Assembly: GCA_021234155.1 (NCBI GenBank)
Contig: JAJEKV010000088.1
Span: 188,001 to 252,000 of the forward strand
DNA: 64,000 nt
Origin: Isoetes taiwanensis
Taxonomy: Eukaryota; Streptophyta; Lycopodiopsida; Isoetales; Isoetaceae
Reading direction: 5' to 3'
How positions within the stretch are numbered: position 1 is the first letter of the stretch; each line of letters starts with the position of its first letter. The notes under the pieces are model-generated. The model saw only the letters and a list, made by a program, of their open reading frames with translations, ran no database searches and had not been told where the DNA came from. Shown piece after piece: positions 24,311-36,204 of this stretch. The translations under genes and the position numbers were made by a program.

Positions 24311-27300
24311 TGCATCTATAGATACGTGCTTTGCTTACTGGAGGAGGAGCTAGCAGCTCGAAGGTGCTACTGCCGCCCTAGCTCGAAGGTGCCCTCGCTA
24401 ACCCTAGCCAAAAAAACCCTAGAATCTTACGTGGCATCATCTCTTCCATTGATTTCATCAAATCTGGGCCGTCGAAAGTTTTAGGTTTTATGCACGACAT
24501 ACACTAAAACTTTATAAAAAAGGATGTGTCTAAGACATTAAGTTATTACCAAAGACCATAGAGGCAAGCTTTTATGAAGATTATCAGCCTATTATTCAAC
24601 ATACATATAAAAAAATCCTGCCTCCTACCTCAGGTAGGGAGGTCCCATTAGTCAATTGAATTGACTTAAGAAAGCTGCAACAGGGAGAGTAGGGCCCTGT
24701 TGCAATACAGGGACCCTACCCAACCCATATATTATTACTCTAGAAATATGCAAAAAACAAAAGATGATACTTACAATAAATTCTTAAGAATCCTCGTCAT
24801 CTTGCATGTTTCGAGAAATCCAAGGTATAATAAGATAGTGTAAAAGTTTTTTTGTGATACACAACCAGCCATGGAAAAACTCTTTCCATAAAAACCCATG
24901 GCTAGTGGAACGTTCATCGATCCTAGGACGAGATTTTTGCAATCACTGTAAACAGATCCAAGTTTCTGTAATGTAATAGGCATACAAGTGTGAGTACAAA
25001 TAATAATACACCTTTACTCCAAACCAGGGTCCCAAGTTAAACTTAGAAATTGGAGTAACATTAAAAAACCCTTTGAGCCTGTTAAGACAACAGACTTTAA
25101 GCCTTATAGTTCCATTTGAAAAAATAAGGAACTTCAATTGCAATCCTAGAAATAGACAGGTGAAATCTAATTCTAGGCCCTGATAAGGAGCAAATTAGAA
25201 TAGAGACTATATATAAAACCAGAACAAAACAAAAATTTGGAATACCAACAATACTAAAGACATAGTTCAATAAAGAATAGCTCAAATAAGCAACGTTTTA
25301 CAATGTAGAAAAAGGAGATATGATATTCGAGTATAACAGATTGAAACATAACTCACATACTGTCTGAAGCTTAAAGCAACAACATATAATATTGCAACCC
25401 TAAAGCATTATTGCAGATCTAAGAATGATTCAAAAGTAGCTGATATGAAGCAACTGGTTTACATAATATAATTTATGACTTAGCCAACTGTAGTGGTGGA
25501 ACAACATATAATAACTTAAAACAGAGAAAGTAGATAGATGTCACCAAGAAGCTAAATTCCGAAGTAAAATCCTGCAGATTTGAGCAGTGGTTTTTGCTCG
25601 TTGAACACCATGAAAAGCACCACATGGAGGGATAAGTCCGGTTACCTGCAGTGGAACCAAATGCAAGTTAGCCTAAAGAGGGTAAATGCACAAGCCACAA
25701 ACAGGTAAGCTAAAGACCCATCCGGCTTATCGCCCTTCACCATTTAACAACTTTACGTTGAAACAAGGCATTTGAAAAATATGACTATAAATCACATTAG
25801 CATGTGACAATACATATACAAAGGAGAGGATCACTTAAGAACTGGATGCATTATCAAGAAAGGCAATAGAAAGTGGAAAAAGAACAGCAAATTCAGTAAA
25901 CTTATGAGTAAGGCAAAATTTAAACAAGAATACGTAAAAGAGATCCAAAAACTTGACTATATTATTGACCATTTAAAATGATAAGGAACCAAGGCGGGAA
26001 TTAGGCAAGACAAATACTGCATAAGGGTCACAGAACTTTACAGCAGAGGCAGAGTTTGGCACTTAGAATTAATTTAGACTAAATCCTTAAAACATGTAAA
26101 CTAGCTTGTGGACAAAGCACCGTCATTTTAAGAGGGGAATTACAGTTAATATTTTAGAACACAGACCTAGAGCAGGAAGAACAGATAATATAGAGAACTA
26201 TGAAACTCAATGCTGGAATTTAGGGACTTACATGAGAGATAAAAATCTAAGGTGTACATGGATGATCCCTATGGTAATGGGATCAAATACTGCAGGGGCA
26301 TAAAGGAAAGCAGCATAAGGCTGCAAATATCTTCCAAAATCCATCCAAGTAAAATGAATGAACATCCTAAGCAATATTAAGCAGATAATGTATAAATCAG
26401 AATGAATGAGGCACTTAAAGCAACCGTTAAAAGAACATAATAGTGTATGAGGCAGTTAAAGCATTTGTTTAAAGAACATAAGTGAGCAGGCTGACACATA
26501 ACAGAATAAATAAAATCTATCACATACTAAGATGCTGGAAGATCAAATAGAACAAATGGATAGATCTTCATAGACCCAATAACAGTGAACATAAATAGAG
26601 AACTTCAGCTAAAATTTCTGTAACGAAGTAGACCTAAGTACTTGTACTCCAGTTGGAGAATCACTCTAAGAAGATTAAACTAACGTAGCTGCATAACTTG
26701 GCTTATATAGAATAATTTGTGATAATTAAAACAAGCAATTAGAATCTGAGCATATAGATGCCTTTACATGAAAAAGAAGCAAGGAGAAGTGAGATCCAGA
26801 TTTATATCAAACAAAAACCTGATTCGTCATGTTGGTGTTGTTGCCATCAATTCCACGTTGAGAAACTCCATCAGAAGCAGATAAAATCATACTTGCATTG
26901 GGAAGCATTGGCATGGCATGGATAATCTTTTGCGTCTATTCTGAGCTACTTGGCATGATCTGAGCTATTTAGGCATCGAAATACCTCAGTGGCCATTTTT
27001 ACCGGAATACAAATGAGTTAGACAGAGAATCTATAAGCAAACATTCAAGAGGATTCGGATTGTTTGCTGCATTCTTTTGCAACTGCGTGATGCATTGAGC
27101 AAATGCCGATTGCCTTCCAGAAATTTCGGCCAATCTATATATGCGCTAGCATGAAATAAGGCAAGATCTGAGCTATTTAGGCAGGGAGATACACCAGCAT
27201 CCATCTTTACTGAAATCCAAGAGCAAGGCAGACCGCATAGATGCCAGCTTGTGCAGATCGGAATGGAAGATACGAAGGTAGACTCCACTGCATCGTGAAC

Positions 27301-27750
27301 AACTAAGGTATTTCTGAAACCCTAAAGAAGGAAAGCATTATTTCGAATATAGATGAATATAGGTGTAAAAGGGGATTTTGTCACAATGGAAAAAAGACTA
27401 TATAGCTAAAAATGCAATAGCCTGATAAATATTCGATAAATATTCGACGAAATCTGGCAAAGATATTAACCAAAGGACATTTCCGCTTATTTGTTAGCAT
27501 GATCCAACTTAAAGTTTAAATGTTTACAGAATACCAAGAGATGCGAGTTGTTTAAAGTTCTACAACTCTATGGTATAGGATGTGTCTAGGACATACAATG
27601 GTATAGGATACTAGTAAGGGTGCCCAGCGCTGCTGGGCATAAGTTGGAAGTCTATAAATGTTTTGATTGCAATGAGGAAAGTGTGCAATAACCTTTTTTT
27701 TTTTAACAAAAATGTCCAAACATAGTAACAGTGCCCAGCATTGCTCGGGA

Positions 27751-28897
27751 TTAGTTTGAACCTTGTAAAGTTATAAGAAGAATGAGAAGAGAGTGTAGTA
27801 TAAACTCGAGAGTGTAGTTTAAACGGATTCACTTCAACCATTGCTTCTAACATATTTTTGGCAATCTTATGGTCCTCTCCATATGTAAAAGACACCATAA
27901 ATGGTTCCATATCAATAGGCCTTTGGTGCTTGTAAATTGGTGCATCTTCTCTCTAGTTCCACATTCTCATACATTCTGTTGAAGGCTTGTAATATATTCT
28001 CTGCCTCCTTGAAATAACAGGCATGGCCTACAGGATGAATCATGCACAGAGGAATGTGACATTGTTTAGTTTCACACCCTCAATTTGCGTTTCCTTGAAA
28101 CAAAAGAATGTGACATTGTACATTGTTTGGTTTCCCACCCTCAACTTGCATTTTCTTGGACCAATTTAATGCAAGTGCACCTTTGCCATAGTGCAAGTGC
28201 ACCTTTGCCATGCTCTGCATAACTTCCTACCATTGCAGCCCAAGATATAACATCTCGTTTAGACATCTTCTTGCTTTCAAGATGACTGATAATGTGAAAT
28301 AATTTTGCATGGAGTCCCCTTGGCTCATGCTATTGTAAAGCTGTAGACTCAAATTCTCATTGCCATGTTTGTTATGAGCCTCGAAAATTGCATTCCAATT
28401 AACATGGTTTTACCAGATTAGCGAAGGCAACATTTGCTTCCTCTACGTGACCAGAAGAAGTGAATACTCGAATAAGATGTCTTGCTAGCACCCCAATGCA
28501 ATTAAGGCCACTTTATACAATAGGAGAATAGAGATTCTTTTCAAATGTAAAATCTTTCTGAGGATTTGTACACACATGGATGATGTGGTAGGCAAAATCT
28601 CTAGATATGGAAATTCCTTGTTCTGTAAAAAACTTCACAGACATCAAAGTTTTAACCATCTCTGTTGACTTGGTGATTGGAAATGCCTATCATAGCACAT
28701 GCATCAAGAACTCCAATAACTAAATTCATCTGGAAGGATATACTCCTGCATTTTACAAAAACCTTGCTTTCATGTCCCTGGTGCATATATGCTACAATAA
28801 TTGTATTCCATGAGATAGTGTCATGCTGTGGCATTTTTACAAATAATTTACATGCATCTTTAAACTTAACACAGTAAATCATTGCGTTCCATATCAC
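27751..28897 (-). pseudogene. PPR fragment in Helitron, unit 2
   Basis: Same PPR and E-like blocks as unit 1. Here KLFVKMPQHDTISWNTIIV is better preserved than in unit 1, where the text is altered near a CTG site. Confidence 0.6.
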
Positions 28898-28987
28898 TCT
28901 GTATCAGGTCCTTGCATACAATTATGACCCAATACCTCTTCTTTGATGTACCCAGTCAGTTATTAAGCTGCCCTAATGAATTTTGCT

Positions 28988-29440
28988 TCATCTTGGGCAC
29001 CTGCAACTTCCTATTGTTAAATCCCCCTGCGTGAATGAAAGATTGTTGTCTGGATCCCATAGAAATGGTGGACTCTGTTTGTACAAAAAATTAGGCTGGA
29101 CAACACCATCCGGTGCAAAAAAATAATGTTGTAAAAGTCGTAGTTGAGATTGCCCTAGGCAATTTACATTTGGCATGAAGTTTCCAGTCTGTCCTGAATC
29201 CAAACTATGAAAGTAATGCCCGTTAGAGATCCCATTAACCCTTTGCATGCCTGCTAAGTTCAGATCATTAAGACCATGATTATCAAAGGATGCTCTAGAT
29301 GTATAAAAATCTGGAATGATTGCTCCATTGTTTTGAGATCCTAATCCAAAAATGCTTTCAATCGAATAAGGCCCCCTTTGTCTTCAATCGCATGGTGGGT
29401 TGATGAAATCCATTGAGAATTGATTTCTCGGAAGTATTAT
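28988..29440 (-). pseudogene. Unidentified captured gene fragment, unit 2
   Basis: Counterpart of 23438-23902. The frame is shortened by small changes around AATCG, where unit 3 has AACTGG. Confidence 0.4.
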
Positions 29441-32400
29441 GTGCCATCGAACCATTGCCGATTTATTTCGTTATTCGTTACAATCTTCTTCTCGATAAGC
29501 GGTCCAATCCCGTTGGGCTTTGTTTATGGTAGAAACTTCGAATAGAGGAGCCGGAGCGCTACACATCCGGCTTCTATCCTTGCATCCGGTCACGGCTTCT
29601 TTGAATATAGCCATGATTTTGCAAAAATCCATGATTTTGGCGAGAATAGCGGTTCTCACGCTTCCGCAAATAGCCATGATTCTCGCTTCTTCTAACCGCC
29701 AAGATGGGTTACGCTTCTTGCTTCTTGCTTCTTCTAAATCTTGACATAGCCGAAGTCGCTTCTTCCTTCTTCTAAATACCCACATAGCCGGAATCGGCTT
29801 CTTGTTTCTTCCGAATGCCGCCATAGCCTAAGCGGCTCTGCTTCTTCTTTCTTTCTTTCTTACTGTTGCATCTATAGATCGTGCTTTGCTTTGCTTATCG
29901 GAGGAGGAGCTAGCAGCTCGAAGGTGCTACTGCCGCCCTAGCTCGAAGGTGCCCTCGCTAACCCTAGCCAAAAAAACCCTAGAATCTTACGTGGCATCAT
30001 CTCTTCCATTGATTTCATCAAATCTGGGCCGTCGAAAGTTTTAGGGTTTTATGCACGACATACACTAAAACTTTATAAAAAAGGATGTGTCTAAGACATT
30101 AAGTTATTACCAAAGACCATAGAGGCAAGCTTTTTATGAAGATTATCGACCTATTATTCAACATACATATAAAAAAATCCTGCCTCCTACCTCAGGTAGG
30201 GAGGTCCCATTAGTCAATTGAATTGACTTAAGAAAGCTGCAACAGGGAGAGTAGGGCCCTGTTGCAATACAGGGACCCTACCCAACCCATATATTATTAC
30301 TCTAGAAATATGCAAAAACAAAAGATGATACTTACAATAAATTCTTAAGAATCCTCGTCATCTTGCATGTTTCGAAAATCCAAGGTATAATAAGATAGTG
30401 TAAAAGTTTTTTTGTGATACACAACCAGCCATGGAAAAACTCTTTCCATAAAAACCCATGGCTAGTGGAACGTTCATCGATCCTAGGACGAGATTTTTGC
30501 AATCACTGTAAACAGATCCAAGTTTCTCTGTAATGTAATAGGCATACAAGTGTGAGTACAAATAATAATACACCTTTACTCCAAACCAGGGTCCCAAGTT
30601 AAACTTAGAAATTGGAGTAACATTAAAAAACCCTTTGAGCCTGTTAAGACAACAGACTTTAAGCCTTATAGTTCCATTTGAAAAAATAAGGAACTTCAAT
30701 TGCAATCCTAGAAATAGACAGGTGAAATCTAATTCTAGGCCCTGATAAGGAGCAAATTAGAATAGAGACTATATATAAAACCAGAACAAAACAAAAATTT
30801 GGAATACCAACAATACTAAAGACATAATTCAATAAAGAATAGCTCAAATAAGCAACGTTTTACAATGTAGAAAAAGGAGATATGATATTCGAGTATAACA
30901 GATTGAAACATAACTCACATACTGTCTGAAGCTTAAAGCAACAACATATAATATTGCAACCCTAAAGCATTATTGCAGATCTAAGAATGATTCAAAAGTA
31001 GCTGATATGAAGCAACTGGTTTACATAATATAATTTATGACTTAGCCAACTGTAGTGGTGGAACAACATATAATAACTTAAAACAGAGAAAGTAGATAGA
31101 TGTCACCAAGAAGCTAAATTCTGAAGTAAAATCCTGCAGATTTGAGCAGTGGTTTTTGCTCGTTGAACACCATGAAAAGCACCACATGGAGGGATAAGTC
31201 CGGTTACCTGCAGTGGAACCAAATGCAAGTTAGCCTAAAGAGGGTAAATGCACAAGCCACAAACAGGTAAGCTAAAGACCCATCCGGCTTATCGCCCTTC
31301 ACCATTTAACAACTTTACGTTGAAACAAGGCATTTGAAAAATATGACTATAAATCACATTAGCATGTGACAATACATATACAAAGGAGAGGATCACTTAA
31401 GAACTGGATGCATTATCAAGAAAGGCAATAGAAAGTGGAAAAAGAACAGCAAATTCAGTAAACTTATGAGTAAGGCAAAATTTAAACAAGAATACGTAAA
31501 AGAGATCCAAAAACTTGACTATATTATTGACCATTTAAAATGATAAGGAACCAAGGCGGGAATTAGGCAAGACAAATACTGCATAAGGGTCACGCGCAGA
31601 ACTTTACAGCAGAGGCAGAGTTTGGCACTTAGAATTAATTTAGACTAAATCCTTAAAACATGTAAACTAGCTTGTGGACAAAGCACCGTCATTTTAAGAG
31701 GGGAATTACAGGTTAATATTTTAGAACACAGACCTAGAGCAGGAAGAACAGATAATATAGAGAACTATGAAACTCAATGCTGGAATTTAGGGACTTACAT
31801 GAGAGATAAAAATCTAAGGTGTACATGGATGATCCCTATGGTAATGGGATCAAATATCTGCGAGGGCATAAAGGAAAGCGACATAAGGCAGCAAATATCT
31901 TCCAAAATCCATCCAAGAAAAATGAATAAACATCCTCAGCAATATCAATAAATAATAAGATAATGAATAAATCAGAATGTATGAGGCACTTAAAGCAACC
32001 GTTAAAAGAACATACTAATGTATGAGGCAGTTAAAGCAATCATTTAAGGAAAATAAGTGAGCAGGCTGACACATAACAGAATAAATAAAATCTATCACAC
32101 CACTAAGATGCTGGATGATCAAATAGAACAAATGGATAGATCTTCATAGACCCAATAACAGTGAACATAAATAGAGAACTTCAGCTAAAATTTCTGTAAC
32201 GAAGTAGACCTAAGTACTTGTACTCCAGTTGGAGAATCACTCTAAGAAGATTAAACTAACGTAGCTGCATAACTTGGCTTATATAGAATAATTTGTGATA
32301 ATTAAAACAAGCAATTAGAATCTGAGCATATAGATGCCTTTACATGAAAAAGAAGCAAGGAGAAGTGAGATCCAGATTTATATCAAACAAAACCCGATTA

Positions 32401-33331
32401 AGTCATGTTGGTGTTGTTGCCATCAATTCCACGTTGAGAAACTCCATCGGGCGAGATAAAATCATACTTGCATTGGGAAGCATTGGCATGGCATGGATAA
32501 TCTTTTTGCGTCTATTCCGAGCTACTTGGCATGATCTGAGCTATTTAGGCATCGAAAATACCTCGGTGGCCATTTTACCTAATACAAATGAGTTAGACAG
32601 AGAATCTATAAGCAAACATTCAAGAGGATTCGGATTGTTTGTCTGCATTCTTTTGCAAAATCTGCGTGATGCATTGAGCAAATGCCGATTGCCTTCCAGA
32701 AATTTCGCCAATCTATATATGCGCTAGCATGAAATAAGGCAAGATCTGAGCTATTTAGGCGGGGAGATACACCAAAGATCCATCTTTCTACTGAAATCCA
32801 AGAGCAAGGCAGACCGCATAGATGCCCGCTTGTGCAGATCGGAATGGAAGATACGAAGGTAGACTCCACTGCATCGTGAACAACTAAGGTATTTCTGAAA
32901 CCCTAAAGAAGGAAAGCATTATTTCGAATATAGATGAATATAGGTGTAAAAGGGGATTTTGTCACAATGGAAAAAAACTATATATAGCTAAAAATGCAAT
33001 AGCCTGATAAATATTCGATAAATATTCGGCGAAATCGGCAAAGATATTAACCAAAGGACATTTCCGCTTATTTGTTAGCATGATCCAACTTAAAGTTTAA
33101 ATGTTTACAGAATACCAAGAGATGCGAGTTGTTTAAAGTTCTACAACTCTATGGTATAGGATGTGTCTAGGACATACAATGGTATAGGATACTAGTAAGG
33201 GTGCCAGGGCCTGCTGGGCATAAGTTGGAAGTCTATAAATGTTTTGATTGCAATGAGGAAAGTGTGCAATAACCTTTTTTTTTTTAACAAAAATGTCCAA
33301 ACATAGTAACAGTGCCCAGCATTGCTCGGGA

Positions 33332-34478
33332 TTAGTTTGAACCTTGTAAAGTTATAAGAAGAATGAGAAGAGAGTGTAGTATAAACTCGAGAGTGTAGTT
33401 TAAACGGATTCACTTCAACCATTGCTTCTAACATATTTTTGGCAATCTTATGGTCCTCTCCATATGTAAAAGACACCATAAATGGTTCCATATCAATAGG
33501 CCTTTGGTGCTTGTAAATTGGTGCATCTTCTCTCTAGTTCCACATTCTCATACATTCTGTTGAAGGCTTGTAATATATTCTCTGCCTCCTTGAAATAACA
33601 GGCATGGCCTACAGGATGAATCATGCACAGAGGAATGTGACATTGTTTAGTTTCACACCCTCAATTTGCGTTTCCTTGAAACAAAAGAATGTGACATTGT
33701 ACATTGTTTGGTTTCCCACCCTCAACTTGCATTTTCTTGGACCAATTTAATGCAAGTGCACCTTTGCCATAGTGCAAGTGCACCTTTGCCATGCTCTGCA
33801 TAACTTCCTACCATTGCAGCCCAAGATATAACATCTCGTTTAGACATCTTCTTGCTTTCAAGATGACTGATAATGTGAAATAATTTTGCATGGAGTCCCC
33901 TTGGCTCATGCTATTGTAAAGCTGTAGACTCAAATTCTCATTGCCATGTTTGTTATGAGCCTCGAAAATTGCATTCCAATTAACATGGTTTTACCAGATT
34001 AGCGAAGGCAACATTTGCTTCCTCTACGTGACCAGAAGAAGTGAATACTCGAATAAGATGTCTTGCTAGCACCCCAATGCAATTAAGGCCACTTTATACA
34101 ATAGGAGAATAAAGATTCTTTTCAAATGTAAAATCTTTCTGAGGATTTGTACACACATGGATGATGTGGTAGGCAAAATCTCTAGATATGGAAATTCCTT
34201 GTTCCTGTAAAAACTTCACAGACATCAAAGTTTTAACCATCTCTGTTGACTTGGTGATTGGAAATGCCTATCATAGCACATGCATCAAGAACTCCAATAA
34301 CTAAATTCATCTGGAAGGATATACTCCTGCATTTTACAAAAACCTTGCTTTCATGTCCCTGGTGCATATATGCTACAATAATTGTATTCCATGAGATAGT
34401 GTCATGCTGTGGCATTTTTACAAATAATTTACATGCATCTTTAAACTTAACACAGTAAATCATTGCGTTCCATATCAC
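33332..34478 (-). pseudogene. PPR fragment in Helitron, unit 3
   Basis: Collinear with units 1 and 2 (KLFVKMPQHDTISWNTIIV, then E-like DHKIAKNMLEAMVE). Not intact. Confidence 0.6.
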
Positions 34479-34568
34479 TCTGTATCAGGTCCTTGCATAC
34501 AATTATGACCCAATACCTCTTCTTTGATGTACCCAGTCAGTTATTAAGCTGCCCTAATGAATTTTGCT

Positions 34569-35027
34569 TCATCTTGGGCACCTGCAACTTCCTATTGTTA
34601 AATCCCCCTGCGTGAATGAAAGATTGTTGTCTGGATCCCATAGAAATGGTGGACTCTGCTGTACAAAATTAGGCTGGACAACACCATCCGGTGCAAAAAA
34701 ATAATGTTGTAAAAGCTGTAGTTGAGATTGCCCTAGGCAATTTACATTTGGCATGAAGTTTCCAGTCTGTCCTGAATCCAAACTATGAAAGTAATGCCCG
34801 TTAGAGATCCCATTAACCCTTTGCATGCCTGCTAAGTTCAGATCATTAAGACCATGATTATCAAAGGATGCTCTAGATGTATAAAAATCTGGAATGATTG
34901 CTCCATTGTTTTGAGATCCTAATCCAAAAATGCTTTCAACTGGAATAAGGCCCTGCTTTGTCTTCAACTGCATGGTGGGTTGATGAAATCCATTGAGAAT
35001 TGATTTCTCAGAAGTATTATGTGCCAT
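34569..35027 (-). pseudogene. Unidentified captured gene fragment, unit 3 (best-preserved frame)
   Basis: 152 open codons starting MAHNTSEKSILNGF, then ESIFGLGSQNNGAIIPDF, and ending SPPFLWDPDNN. Its CTG/CAG sites read normally here, whereas units 1 and 2 are shifted. The gene of origin was not recognised. Confidence 0.45.
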
Positions 35028-36204
35028 CGAACCATTGCCAGATTTCGTTATTCCGTTACAATCTTCTTCTCGATAAGCAGGTCCAATCCCGTTGGGCCTG
35101 TTTATGGTAGAAACTCAGAATAGAGGAGCCAGGAGCGCTACACATCTGGCTTCTATCCTTGCATCTGGCTGCCGGCTTCTTTGAATATAGCCATGATTTT
35201 GCAAAAAATCCATGATTTTGGCAGAATAGCGGTTCTGCTGCTTCACAGAATAGCCATGATTCTGCTTCTTCTAACTGCCAAGATGGGTTCTGCTTCTTGC
35301 TTCTTGCTTCTTCTAAATGCCGACATAGCCAGAAGCTGCTTCTTCCTTCTTCTAAATACCCACATAGCCGGAATCGGCTTCTTGTTTCTTCTGAATGCCG
35401 CCATAGCCGGAAGCGGCTCTGCTTCTTCTTTCTTTCTTACGCTGTTGCATCTATAGATACGTGCTTTGCTTACTGGAGGAGGAGCTAGCAGCTCGAAGGT
35501 GCTACTGCCGCCCTAGCTCGAAGGTGCCCTCGCTAACCCTAGCCAAAAAAACCCTAGAATCTTACGTGGCATCATCTCTTCCATTGATTTCATCAAATCT
35601 GGGCCGTCGAAAGTTTTAGGGTTTTATGCACGACATACACTAAAACTTTATAAAAAAGGACGTGTCTAAGACATTAAGTTATTACCAAAGACCATAGAGG
35701 CAAGCTTTTATGAAGATTATCAGCCTATTATTCAACATACATATAAAAAAATCCTGCCTCCTACCTCAGGTAGGGAGGTCCCATTAGTCAATTGAATTGA
35801 CTTAAGAAAGCCGCAACAAGGTGAGTAGGGCCCTGTTGCAACACAGGGACCCTACCCAACCCATATATTATTACTCTAGAAATATGCAAAAAACAAAAGA
35901 TGATACTTACAATAAATTCTTAAGAATCCTCGTCATCTTGCATGTTTCGAGAAATCCAAGGTATAATAAGATAGTGTAAAAGTTTTTTTGTGATACACAA
36001 CCAGCCATGGAAAAACTCTTTCCATAAAAACCCATGGCTAGTGGAACGTTCATCGATCCTAGGACGAGATTTTTGCAATCACTGTAAACAGATCCAAGTT
36101 TCTGTAATGTAATAGGCATACAAGTGTGAGTACAAATAATAATACACCTTTACTCCAAACCAGGGTCCCAAATTAAACTTAGAAATTGGAGTAACATTAA
36201 AAAA

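Larger units (their letters stand above)
22060..24524 (-). mobile_element. Non-autonomous Helitron, unit 1
   Basis: On the minus strand it begins TCCTTTTTTATAAAG (24524) and ends with hairpin TGCCCAGC-AGC-GCTGGGCA, 10 nt, then CTAG (22063-22060). It sits between A and T. The fourth array unit has the uninterrupted site GGATA|TGTGTC at 38741/38742, which proves both ends to the base. No Rep/helicase is encoded; the cargo is gene fragments on the same strand. Confidence 0.93.
19511..25068 (+). repeat. 5.56-kb tandem array, unit 1
   Basis: The unit starts CCCTTTGAGCCTGTTAAGAC at 19511, and the same start recurs at 25069, 30631 and 36205 (periods 5558, 5562, 5574). Similarity runs the whole length and includes an embedded Helitron. 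Differences are mostly clustered at CAG/CTG sites. Confidence 0.97.
27611..30085 (-). mobile_element. Non-autonomous Helitron, unit 2
   Basis: Same boundaries as in unit 1: CTAG at 27611-27614 and, at 30085, the complement of the 5' TCCTTTTTT, between flanking A and T. It was amplified with the unit rather than inserted independently. Confidence 0.93.
25069..30630 (+). repeat. 5.56-kb tandem array, unit 2
   Basis: Full unit, 5562 bp, collinear with unit 1 from CCCTTTGAGCC to the next unit start. Confidence 0.97.
33192..35660 (-). mobile_element. Non-autonomous Helitron, unit 3
   Basis: CTAG at 33192-33195; outer end at 35660 followed by C instead of T. The 3' hairpin is damaged (GTGCCAGGGCCTGCTGGGC), unlike units 1 and 2. 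Confidence 0.92.
30631..36204 (+). repeat. 5.56-kb tandem array, unit 3
   Basis: Full unit, 5574 bp. Slightly more diverged around 31910-32110 (extra AATAAATAATAAG) than units 1 and 2 are from each other. Confidence 0.97.
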
